A stretch of 64,000 bases of DNA, taken from positions 1 through 64,000 of the forward strand of contig CAMDHZ010000015.1 in assembly GCA_945898275.1 (NCBI GenBank), in the 5' to 3' direction. Shown here piece by piece: positions 45,420-52,113 of the stretch (positions are counted from its first letter, which is position 1; the number at the start of each line of letters is the position of its first letter). The position numbers and the translations under genes were made by a program. Below the pieces are notes generated by a model, which ran no database searches, was not told the DNA's origin, and saw only the letters and a list, made by a program, of their open reading frames with translations. Source of the stretch: Chitinophaga pinensis. Its GTDB lineage: Bacteria > Bacteroidota > Bacteroidia > UKL13-3.

Positions 45420-45600
45420 AGGAAAAAAAAATAAACTTGCTGTGCTATCGCCTTTAACGGGCCACAATGCCCAACATTCCAATTAGTACGTGCAAGTCCG
45501 AAAGTGTGAAACAGGACTAATGCAGCTAATAGGACCATAATCCTACAAAACGTTTTAGGTCACCCGTTTCTCCTTCGGAATTTATAACTTTTTATCCCAA
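45420..45600 (-). ncRNA. Candidate bridge RNA in the upstream end of the IS110 element
   Basis: The non-coding region upstream of the transposase holds a series of hairpins as seen in IS110 bridge RNAs: GGGC/GCCC at 45459-45472, AGTCC/GGACT at 45495-45518 (with outer TTAGT/ACTAA), TAGGA/TCCTA at 45530-45545, and a C-rich hairpin near 45563-45578. The family rule (guide RNA encoded next to the recombinase) is established; that this stretch is the RNA, and its ends, are inferred. Confidence 0.5.
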
Positions 45601-45630
45601 TGCAAACTAAAGGCAAACTAAAGGCAAACC

Positions 45631-45644
45631 GTTAGCAGTAAGTG
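45631..45644 (+). repeat. Cassette start box of the HNH module
   Basis: GTTAGCAGTAAGTG is the inverted complement (13 of 14) of the box just past the same gene at 46874-46887. The pair brackets the nuclease gene like the two halves of an attC core site. Confidence 0.55.
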
Positions 45645-45647
45645 TAA

Positions 45648-46853
45648 ATGACGACAACAACACCACATATAACCAAAGACACTTTTGTAGAAATTCTGCA
45701 AGACAAAGACCTTGTGCAATCTGACGACCTGCTCATTTTTCAAACTTTATATTCACTCGACAAACAAGAGGCATCAGCGACAGACCTTGCAAGAATTATC
45801 GGCTGGTCAGACAAAAACGGAGTTGTTGGAAGAATTGTAGGACTTGGAAAACGTATTCTAAAAAAATACGACATCAAACAAACAGAACGTGAAGACGGAA
45901 CAAAAAAGCTTTGGGACTTCTTTTTTACAGGCTATTATAAAGAGGCTTTTTTCATTTACCAACTCAAACCAGAACTCAAAGACGCATTAGAAGAATGTGG
46001 TTTAACTGACAACGTAAAACCTATTTCAATTCAACGGGCTTACTTGTTCGCTTGGAACCCCAACAACTGGCATCAGTGGACAGACCCAAAGAACGTCCCA
46101 TATATTGAGGACAACATTGAAGAATTAAAAAACACAGGTAAAGTTACTTTGATATGGAGTTGTCGCAGCCACAAAAGTATCCGACCAGGTGACAGAGCAT
46201 TTTTAGTGAGAGTTGGTTCTACTCCGAGAGGAATTATGGCATCAGGCAAAGTAGTATCAGAACCTTTTTTATCACCGCATTGGAGTGGCGAGGACAAAGA
46301 TGTTCCAAGAGTTATGATTGAGTTTGATGTTTTGCTTAATCCTGACAAAGAAGCCATCCTCACATTGGACAATTTTGACAATGGAAATTTATCTAAACAA
46401 ACATGGACACCGCAATCATCAGGAATTTCTATCAAACCTGAACTCGTTGACGAACTTGAAGAAGAATGGTTTGAGTTTCTAAGAACTCAAAAGGTTCGTT
46501 ATAATCCTTTTTCCGAAACGACTGACACTACAAAAACATTTGTTGAAGGTTCAGCGACACAAGTAACGCAGACACGTTACGAAAGAAATATTCATGCAAG
46601 ACGAGAATGTTTAAAACATTACGGTTATTCCTGTATGGTTTGCGGATTCAACTTTGAGAAAATATACGGGAACATCGGCTATCAGTTTATTCACGTTCAT
46701 CATTTGACACAAGTAGCGACAATCAAACAAGAGTATAATGTAAATCCAATTGCTGACTTACGACCTGTTTGTCCAAACTGCCATGCTATGTTGCACAAGG
46801 ACAATCCACCATTGACAATTGACGAACTAAAAGACAGAATAAAAAATGGGTAA
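45648..46853 (+). CDS. EVE/PUA-like plus HNH endonuclease, probable modification-dependent restriction enzyme
   Basis: 401 residues. N-terminal winged-helix-like region (about 1-110); a central EVE/PUA-like domain (about 125-275: R-A-Y-L-F-A-W-N-P-N-N-W and W-S-C-R-S-H-K-S-I-R-P-G-D-R-A-F-L-V-R-V-G); and a C-terminal McrA-like HNH nuclease (about 320-395) with zinc pairs C-M-V-C and C-P-N-C and F-I-H-V-H-H-L. EVE-like domains bind modified cytosines, and EVE-HNH fusions are known modification-dependent nucleases, so a type IV restriction role against modified phage DNA is likely but inferred. It is the first cassette of the array. Confidence 0.8.
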   Translation: MTTTTPHITKDTFVEILQDKDLVQSDDLLIFQTLYSLDKQEASATDLARIIGWSDKNGVVGRIVGLGKRILKKYDIKQTEREDGTKKLWDFFFTGYYKEAFFIYQLKPELKDALEECGLTDNVKPISIQRAYLFAWNPNNWHQWTDPKNVPYIEDNIEELKNTGKVTLIWSCRSHKSIRPGDRAFLVRVGSTPRGIMASGKVVSEPFLSPHWSGEDKDVPRVMIEFDVLLNPDKEAILTLDNFDNGNLSKQTWTPQSSGISIKPELVDELEEEWFEFLRTQKVRYNPFSETTDTTKTFVEGSATQVTQTRYERNIHARRECLKHYGYSCMVCGFNFEKIYGNIGYQFIHVHHLTQVATIKQEYNVNPIADLRPVCPNCHAMLHKDNPPLTIDELKDRIKNG

Positions 46854-46873
46854 CGTTGGACACCAGCCAAAAA

Positions 46874-47002
46874 CACCTACTGCTAACACGGGCTTAGCAA
46901 AAGTGGCGGTTCAGTACTCCGCAGACAGTTTTGTGGTTAATCAAAATTTGGTTCTCCGCATCAACATTTGTGGTGAAAATCGCCACCTTCGCCAAGCCCG
47001 AA
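46874..47002 (+). repeat. attC-like palindrome after the HNH gene
   Basis: Begins CACCTACTGCTAAC. Arms at 46889-46908 and 46981-47000 match at 17 of 20 positions; all three mismatches are of the kind that leaves G-T wobble pairs when the bottom strand folds. The interior shares CAGACAGTTTTGT and ATCAACATT blocks with the site at 51253. The right boundary is cut by an IS1182-like remnant. Confidence 0.55.
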
Positions 47003-47408
47003 AACGTCAGGTTGTGAAAAAACTAAGTTTTGGTTGAAAATTGGATGGATTTGATGGTCTAAGGCTTCCAATTTTTAATTTTATCCATTAATTTTTCAAT
47101 GCCTATAATGTTTATACATCTCTTCATGTTATAAACTGTCATGATTAACGCAAACTCACCGTTTACTTTCTTTAATCCCGTTAAGTTGGTATGGTTGTAT
47201 CCCCACTTGCTTTTAATGGTGCTGAATACCTTGCTCTAACAGCATCCTCCAAACAACTAAACGCCATTTGAGCACGATTACTTTCTGAAATGTAATTCAT
47301 ATCCGTTTTATTAAACCAAATTTAACCTCGCAATATCTTGCCTAATCACACTTCTTTTAATACTTTTACACTACAGACTGTGGAGAGGTTTTTTCATACG
47401 CTGACGTT
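47003..47408 (-). mobile_element. Internally deleted IS1182-like element, copy 1
   Basis: 406 bases bounded by inverted ends (AACGTCAG..TGTGAAAAAAC and the complement of its partner AACGTCAG..TATGAAAAAAC). On the minus strand it encodes the first ~21 residues of a transposase (M-N-Y-I-S-E-S-N-R-A-Q) and, after a deletion, its end (W-G-Y-N-H-T-N-L-T-G-L-K-K-V-N-G-E, then T-V-Y-N-M-K-R), typical of IS1182-type enzymes. It cannot move by itself. ACGT occurs at both ends and may be the target duplication. Confidence 0.6.
47337..47368 (+). promoter_or_regulatory. Outward promoter-like sequence in the IS1182-like remnant
   Basis: CTTG, 20 bases, TACTTTTA: close to a -33/-7 pair, pointing at the vapBC-like genes. 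The same arrangement occurs in the other two remnants (50530-50561 and 51585-51616). Confidence 0.4.
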
Positions 47409-47463
47409 GTGCAAGACCTTCCCAAACCAACGTAATTCGACAATTTTTCATAAATTTGCTTTT

Positions 47464-47688
47464 ATGCAAGTACAAGTAGACATAGAATTTGACCAATTAC
47501 TTAAAATTGTGAAGACCCTGCCTGCAGGACAATTGAAACAATTGAAAACGGAAATCGAAAAAGAGGCAAAAAGCACAAAGTCAGCTGACTTGGAAACGTT
47601 GCTTTTGAACGGACCGACTGCAACCAAAAAGCAATTGAATACAATCGTTAAGAACAGAAAAGCTTTTAACCTATGGCGGACAAAATAA
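47464..47688 (+). CDS. Antitoxin of a VapBC-like pair
   Basis: 74 residues, mostly helical and charged, M-Q-V-Q-V-D-I-E-F-D-Q-L-L-K-I-V-K, with a basic end F-N-L-W-R-T-K. Its place and the 16-base overlap with the PIN toxin identify it as the antitoxin; the sequence itself is only weakly like known families. The ATG at 47464 is chosen because upstream codons come from the IS remnant. Confidence 0.65.
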   Translation: MQVQVDIEFDQLLKIVKTLPAGQLKQLKTEIEKEAKSTKSADLETLLLNGPTATKKQLNTIVKNRKAFNLWRTK

Positions 47689-48062
47689 TTTTGGTTGACA
47701 CTTCTATTCTTATTGACTATTATCGTAAGACTGAAAAAGAAAAATCTATTTGGGTAAATCTAGTGCGCCAAGGTTATGCATTTGCTGTTTCTGTTGTGAC
47801 TAAATATGAAATTTATGCAGGTGCAACCCCCAACCAATTAATTTTTTGGGACCGTGTCTTCAAAGCTATTAAGGTCATATCGCTTGATGAACTTTCAATA
47901 GACACCGCCGTAGTTATTAATAGCGCTCTGAAAAGAAAACGAAAACAAATTGATTTGGCTGACCTTTTTATTGCAGCAACTGCAGTTGCATATAATCTCC
48001 CTTTAGTGACACTCAACAGAAAGCATTTTGACAGAATAGATACATTACAACTAATGGATTAA
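47673..48062 (+). CDS. vapC: VapC-like PIN-domain ribonuclease toxin
   Basis: 129 residues. PIN acidic residues: Asp9 (V-D-T-S), Glu46 (K-Y-E-I-Y-A-G), Asp94 and Asp97 (D-L-A-D-L-F-I-A-A-T-A). Expected to cleave RNA (often initiator tRNA or rRNA) when freed from its antitoxin. Length and motif spacing fit VapC; the active site is intact. Confidence 0.85.
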   Translation: MADKIILVDTSILIDYYRKTEKEKSIWVNLVRQGYAFAVSVVTKYEIYAGATPNQLIFWDRVFKAIKVISLDELSIDTAVVINSALKRKRKQIDLADLFIAATAVAYNLPLVTLNRKHFDRIDTLQLMD

Positions 48063-48065
48063 GGC

Positions 48066-48172
48066 GAACGCACAAAATGCGTTTGTCTGCAATAAGGGCA
48101 TTGGAATAAAAGAGAAAAGAAAAGGCGAAAAAGTGCCAACCATTTCCTTATTATGCCACGTGCCAAAACGAT
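48066..48172 (+). repeat. attC-like palindrome after vapC
   Basis: GCACAA directly after the gene mirrors TTGTGC at the module start (47407-47412). The arms around 48077-48104 and 48136-48172 pair imperfectly (AATAAGG..ATTGG against CCATTTCCTTATT). The left arm resembles the one at 49515 (TGCAATAAGGGCA / GGCAATAAGGGCA). Confidence 0.45.
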
Positions 48173-48188
48173 ATAGCGGCTATATTTT

Positions 48189-48854
48189 ATGACAATTACC
48201 ATTGATAAAAGACAATATTTTGAAATAATCACATCATCAATTTGCGGACTTTTATTTATTTCTTTATTCATTTTCGAAATATTTGACTTTAACGAATATT
48301 CAAAGTTAATTGCTTGCTTAGCATTTAGTTTAATTGTGATCCTTTTAATCTACTATGCCTTTTCTGCTTTGTCGACGCCTTTTACTGTGGCCATAGGGTT
48401 ATCTTCTGTTGTTTTCATTGGGGCAATATTTAAGATTCTACATTTGAGAGGATATTCTTTGATAATTATGTTAGGATCATTGTTTGAAGTTTTGGCTATT
48501 CCAATTTTAGGGGTTTTAATTCTTAAAAAGTATTTGAAACAATCTAATAAAAACAAACTACAATTACTCCTATTCAGAATGTTGACCATATATCTTATAG
48601 TGAAATTATTCCTATTTTCAGTACTTAAATTCTATTCTATCAACCTTGACTTTATATTCCTTTTACCTGTAATTTTTTTGCTATCATTTTTTACTTTGCA
48701 AGACGACTTTCAAGGTTATCATATATCTGTAAAAAATGGAATTAAGGTATTACTATTATTGCATTTGACATTGTTCAGCCTTAAAATGATTGCTCGTACT
48801 TCAGAAAATTACAACCGCCAACATCACTTACCCAAAATTGGCGCATTGTACTAA
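48189..48854 (+). CDS. Membrane protein with a GldL-like segment
   Basis: 221 residues, about six hydrophobic segments. The segment G-A-I-F-K-I-L-H-L-R-G-Y-S-L-I-I-M-L-G-S (about 77-96) resembles the transmembrane hairpin of the gliding/T9SS motor protein GldL, where an F-K-I-x-H motif precedes the second helix. It lacks GldL's cytoplasmic part. Could be a free-standing GldL_N-like protein; function unknown. It sits alone in its module. Confidence 0.5.
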   Translation: MTITIDKRQYFEIITSSICGLLFISLFIFEIFDFNEYSKLIACLAFSLIVILLIYYAFSALSTPFTVAIGLSSVVFIGAIFKILHLRGYSLIIMLGSLFEVLAIPILGVLILKKYLKQSNKNKLQLLLFRMLTIYLIVKLFLFSVLKFYSINLDFIFLLPVIFLLSFFTLQDDFQGYHISVKNGIKVLLLLHLTLFSLKMIARTSENYNRQHHLPKIGALY

Positions 48855-48945
48855 GTTGAAATGCAGTGCATCTTTGATAATAAACTGCTAAATTGCATTT
48901 ACTAAATTTCTTAGTTGAAAGCCTTGGTTAGCTGTGAAATTTAAG
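48855..48945 (+). repeat. Palindromic spacer after the GldL-like gene
   Basis: CTAAG..AAATGCA (about 48853-48868) pairs with TGCATTT..CTTAG (about 48894-48914). GGTTAGCTGTG at 48935-48945 may be the start box of the next module. Confidence 0.35.
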
Positions 48946-49001
48946 GGGAAATAGTACCTCGGGTAATTATGAGTTATGTGCTAATATAATGACGACAAAA
49001 C

Positions 49002-49505
49002 ATGCATAATTTTCTGTTTATTTTAGCAATCTTGTTGGCAACAATTTCTTTTGGACAAAAGCCTTCTGAAAAAGATTTACCAAGACTTTATAACATGACA
49101 ATTAGAGAATATTTTTCTGACTCATCTATCCATCAAGACCAAAAGAGGTATGGTAATATTATTATTCGGACTGACTTGGATTCCACCTTACTAAAAAGAA
49201 AAGTCGGGCAAAACCATTTTAGATTTTTTGCACATCAGACACCAAGACAAGCCTTATGCCAAGGGGACAAGGCGGACAGCGGCAGATACATTTACAATAT
49301 TTATCGCAAAGAAGAACAAACCGACACTATTGAAGTCATAATTGGTGGAGATATTGTTCAATGGCGAGACGACATTTATTCTGACTTTTTACTTCAAACT
49401 CAAGCCTTAATGGACGTTCGAGTAGCTAAGTTCATTTATAACAAAGTTACAAAGGATTGGACATTTATTAAAGAGCCAGAACGAAGGTTACTCTTACAAA
49501 AATAA
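49002..49505 (+). CDS. Secreted protein of unknown function
   Basis: 167 residues with a signal peptide (about 1-18, ending S-F-G-Q). The mature part is polar with one cysteine (A-L-C-Q-G-D), a central F-R-F-F-A-H-Q and a beta-rich I-E-V-I-I-G-G-D-I-V-Q-W. No family recognised. Single gene of its module. Confidence 0.55.
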   Translation: MHNFLFILAILLATISFGQKPSEKDLPRLYNMTIREYFSDSSIHQDQKRYGNIIIRTDLDSTLLKRKVGQNHFRFFAHQTPRQALCQGDKADSGRYIYNIYRKEEQTDTIEVIIGGDIVQWRDDIYSDFLLQTQALMDVRVAKFIYNKVTKDWTFIKEPERRLLLQK

Positions 49506-49507
49506 CA

Positions 49508-49633
49508 GCCACTAACAGGCATTTGCAGGCAATAAGGGCAATGAAATAAAAGGGAAAAAAGTTTATTTTTGAATTAAGGTGATGAGGCGAATAGGTGCTT
49601 ACAATTCTCTTACTTCGCCAAACGCCAAAACCA
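49508..49633 (+). repeat. attC-like palindrome after the secreted-protein gene
   Basis: Begins CACTAAC (49510-49516). Left arm 49517-49545 (AGGCATTTGCAGGC, AATAAGGGCAATGAA) pairs imperfectly with 49601-49626 (ACAATTCTCTTACTTCGCC, AAACGCC). Total about 125 bases, uninterrupted by an IS remnant, so the best site for structural tests. Confidence 0.5.
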
Positions 49634-49651
49634 TTGTGCCCAATTTATAAG

Positions 49652-50324
49652 ATGAAATTTCAGTACATTATAATATTTATCATTTCTTCTTGTATAAATC
49701 AGGGAAGGGACTCCAATAATCAACAAATTCAAATTGCCGAATCAATAAGTAATAATAAAGTAAAGAGTGAAATTAACTTTACAGATGGGAAAGGGTTAAA
49801 ACAAGGATTTTGGAAAATAAATGACTCTGTAAATAATGAAATTAGAGAAGTATATTACAAAGACAATCAGCTAGACAGCATTTCAAAAAAAATTCCATTT
49901 CTCCCAAAAGGACAAATTATTATCATTAGCTTTTTTTCAAAATGGAAAGATACAATGGTCAGTTATGCCTGAATATTTTAACAACACGCATCCTAAATAT
50001 ACTAAAGCATTTGCTTTGAAAGGTATTATTATTTACGAGGATACTGTATACGTAAAAGTGCCATATGAGAGTGGAAAAATTTGGTTTGAGGGCACATATT
50101 TACGGGTATATAATTACAATACGGGTTTACCTTCAGGTGTCCTGAAAAGTTACTTTAAGAATGGGGAAATCAATACTATAGAAAATTGGAAATTGTATAA
50201 GAAACCTTATAACAATAATAAAGTTGGAGGAGGTTCTTTATTAAACGGAAATTTCCAAATATTTGACTCTATAGGAAATAAAGTATTTGATACAAACTTT
50301 AATATGGCACCGCTTATACTGTAA
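49652..50324 (+). pseudogene. Lipoprotein gene with a frameshift in a T7 run
   Basis: The ATG at 49652 opens a lipoprotein (I-I-S-S-C, Cys about 12). The frame stops at 49972, while the continuation is open from 49965 to 50324 in the +1 frame. At 49931-49937 lies a run of seven T. With six T the frames join smoothly as S-F-F-Q-N-G-K-I-Q-W-S-V-M-P-E-Y, giving about 223 residues with MORN/YwqK-like features (Y-F-K-N-G-E-I-N-T-I). It may be a true pseudogene, a phase-variable gene or a base-calling error. Confidence 0.65.
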
Positions 50325-50325
50325 A

Positions 50326-50426
50326 ATAAACTGGGCATAACAGCTAGCTTTTCGTGGTGACCGCAGGCCAAGCCATGAATTGAAAATCATCGAATAAACT
50401 CCAGTTGATTGGAACCTGATTGTTTT
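50326..50426 (+). repeat. attC-like site after the frameshifted gene, right half replaced
   Basis: The end box at 50326-50341 (ending GGGCATAAC) mirrors the module start at 49633-49648 at 13 of 16 positions. A 26-base stretch at 50355-50380 (TGGTGACCGCAGGCCAAGCC, ATGAAT) recurs at 52451-52476 with two differences. The right arm is missing where an IS1182-like remnant begins. Confidence 0.45.
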
Positions 50427-50601
50427 GCTTTACCGCATCCTCCAAACAACTAAACTCCATTTGAGCACGATTACTTCCTGAAATGTAATTCATATCCGTT
50501 TTGTTAAAGCAAATTTAACCTCGCAAAACCTTGATTAATCACACTTCTTTTAATACTTTTACACTACAGACTGTGGAGAGGTTTTTTCACACTCTGACGT
50601 T
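50427..50601 (-). mobile_element. IS1182-like remnant, copy 3 (transposase start only)
   Basis: Shares about 165 bases with the other two copies, including the inverted end CTGACGTT and the outward promoter-like boxes. On the minus strand it keeps slightly more of the transposase N-terminus (F-S-C-L-E-D-A-V-K-Q-N-N-Q-V). The frame then runs on into the neighbouring spacer. Confidence 0.55.
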
Positions 50602-50614
50602 ATGCCCAATATTA
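50599..50614 (+). repeat. Cassette start box of the 50724 module
   Basis: GTTATGCCCAATATTA is the inverted complement, at 15 of 16 positions, of 51246-51261 just behind the same gene. Confidence 0.55.
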
Positions 50615-50723
50615 CAAAGACAGTAAAGATAAATTAAGTATTAACCTTCAGCTTTTATATAAATGACATTATGTCAGACAGATTGAAGTGGAATAAAAAT
50701 TGGTTATATTTCATAAAAAGAAA

Positions 50724-51248
50724 ATGAAAAAGAGCCAATTAACAGTAACTAGTTCCAGTATTTTGTCATATGCTGGGATTAAAACGCTTGAAAATAAGAT
50801 TGATCCTTATACAAGAATGTCATTAGGACTTCTTGCAACAGTAGGTTTATCACTATCAGAAAATCAAACAACCAGAAATATTGGATTAGGGCTCGGTATA
50901 GCATCTTTGCTACAGCTATTAGACATAAAAAAAGGAGGAAAAATAACGCGGAATGATTCAAATATTAAATTTTATATTTTAGACGAGAATCAAGGCGTGA
51001 CAATATTAGAGCCTGGTCAAACTCCAAATAGTTCCATCGATGGAATAACATTCAAAGGATTAAATGGAGTTTTTAAAGTGTCTGATGGTGTATACGTCGA
51101 ATTAGGAACGGACAATAGTATCAATTATTCGTTTGGATTTGGGAAGCTAATAAATCAGAATTTAAGAAGTGGGGGCTATAAGTCAAAACAATGGGTTGAC
51201 CAGCAAACCGATCTTCGTTGGAAAGAATTATACAATAAATCAATTTAA
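50724..51248 (+). CDS. Protein of unknown function in a cassette
   Basis: 174 residues. Residues 1-65 contain two weakly hydrophobic glycine-rich stretches (S-L-G-L-L-A-T-V-G-L-S-L and G-L-G-L-G-I-A-S-L-L-Q-L-L); residues 75-150 are beta-rich (F-Y-I-L-D-E-N-Q-G-V-T-I-L, then G-L-N-G-V-F-K-V-S-D-G-V-Y-V). No family recognised. Start at the ATG at 50724; an in-frame TTG eight codons earlier is possible. Confidence 0.5.
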   Translation: MKKSQLTVTSSSILSYAGIKTLENKIDPYTRMSLGLLATVGLSLSENQTTRNIGLGLGIASLLQLLDIKKGGKITRNDSNIKFYILDENQGVTILEPGQTPNSSIDGITFKGLNGVFKVSDGVYVELGTDNSINYSFGFGKLINQNLRSGGYKSKQWVDQQTDLRWKELYNKSI

Positions 51249-51376
51249 TACTGGGCATAACAGCACATTTGCAATAGGCGGGGTTTCGTGCTCGGCAGAC
51301 AGTTTTGTAGTAGCCAATAGTTTTGTGCTCCGTATCAACATTGGTGGTGAAATTCCCGCCCATCGCAAATCTGCAA
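51246..51376 (+). repeat. attC-like palindrome after the 50724 gene
   Basis: Begins TAATACTGGGCATAAC. Arms at 51263-51282 and 51355-51374 match at 17 of 20 positions; two of the three mismatches (the same two positions as in the site after the HNH gene) leave G-T wobble pairs on the bottom strand. The IS1182-like remnant starts two bases past the right arm, exactly as in the HNH site. Confidence 0.55.
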
Positions 51377-51654
51377 AACGTCAGGTTGTGAAAAAACTAA
51401 GTTTTGGTTGAAAATTGGATGGATTTGATGGTCTAAGGCTTCCAATTTTTAAGTTTCTCCATTAATTTTTCAATGCCTATAATGTTTATTCATCCTCCAA
51501 ACAACTAAACTCCATTTGAGCACGATTACTTCCTGAAATGTGATTCATATCTGTTTTGTTAAAGCAAATTTAACCTCGCAAAACCTTGATTAATCACACT
51601 TCTTTTAATACTTTTAGACTATATAGTGTGGAGAGGTTTTTTCATACGCTGACG
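51377..51654 (-). mobile_element. Internally deleted IS1182-like element, copy 2
   Basis: 278 bases; same inverted ends as copy 1 but a larger internal deletion that joins transposase residue ~20 almost directly to its last ~25 residues. Nearly identical in sequence to copy 1 over the shared parts, so both derive from one source or were spread as non-autonomous units. Confidence 0.6.
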
Positions 51655-51700
51655 CTAGCGGTCAGGCTATGACGATCATGAGACCGACAGGAAAGAACAC

Positions 51701-51736
51701 AAAAGTTTCATTGTAACGAAACTTTTACTATCTTTG
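51701..51736 (+). promoter_or_regulatory. Promoter and operator of the HigBA-like operon
   Basis: AAAAGTTTC, eight bases, GAAACTTTT (51701-51726) is a perfect nine-base inverted repeat. The -7 box TATCTTTG follows at 51729-51736, and TTTC at 51706-51709 can serve as -33 with 19-base spacing. An antitoxin bound to the repeat would block RNA polymerase, the usual autoregulation of such pairs. Confidence 0.6.
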
Positions 51737-51756
51737 CTTTATGAATAATTTATGTA

Positions 51757-52113
51757 GTGGACAAACATTTTGAAATTTTATTTTTAGACGAGGCATTTGA
51801 ATTTCTAAGTGGTTTAGAAAGGAAGCATTACGAAAAAATACTTTATAATATTCGTAAATCTCAAGTAGAAATAGACCCCGAACTTTTTAAAAAACTATCA
51901 GACGAAATTTGGGAATTTAGAACTTTGTATCAAGGACTGCAATATCGACTACTTGCCTTTTGGGACAAGACTTCAACAACAGATACCTTGGTAGTTTCGA
52001 CACATGGATTTATTAAAAAAAGAAGCAAAGTTCCAGACAATGAAATTCAAAAAGCGGTTAGCATTAGGACAAAATACTTTGCAGACAAACAAGTTAAAAA
52101 CAAGAAAAAATGA
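51757..52113 (+). CDS. HigB/RelE-like (phage Gp49-type) toxin
   Basis: 118 residues with the RelE-superfamily pattern: F-L-D-E-A-F-E-F-L-S-G-L, then L-S-D-E-I-W-E-F-R-T-L-Y-Q-G-L-Q-Y-R-L-L-A-F, and V-V-S-T-H-G-F-I-K-K. Expected to be a ribosome-dependent mRNA interferase. Starts with GTG at 51757; the nearest ATG runs into a stop. It overlaps its antitoxin by four bases (ATGA), toxin first as in higBA. Confidence 0.82.
   Translation: MDKHFEILFLDEAFEFLSGLERKHYEKILYNIRKSQVEIDPELFKKLSDEIWEFRTLYQGLQYRLLAFWDKTSTTDTLVVSTHGFIKKRSKVPDNEIQKAVSIRTKYFADKQVKNKKK

Larger units (their letters stand above)
44386..45600 (-). mobile_element. IS110-family insertion sequence
   Basis: Contains a full DEDD transposase on the minus strand plus about 190 non-coding bases upstream of it (at the high-coordinate end), the layout of IS110 elements. 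Such elements lack terminal inverted repeats, so both ends are estimates: the left from where the interrupted gene stops making sense, the right from the start of the first cassette boundary at 45631. Confidence 0.7.

Noticed and set aside
45601-45626. Repeated GCAAACTAAAG units as a possible CRISPR or att repeat
   Set aside because: Only two and a half copies directly adjacent without spacers; a short tandem duplication.
46846-47037. 63-residue frame after the HNH gene
   Set aside because: It runs through the attC-like palindrome and into the IS1182-like remnant; a similar frame exists at the homologous spacer near 51169-51411, so it reflects the repeat, not a gene.
47041-47240. Independent small gene encoding the WGYNHTNLTGLKKVNGE stretch
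   Set aside because: It is the C-terminal remainder of an IS1182-type transposase within an internally deleted element, not a stand-alone gene.
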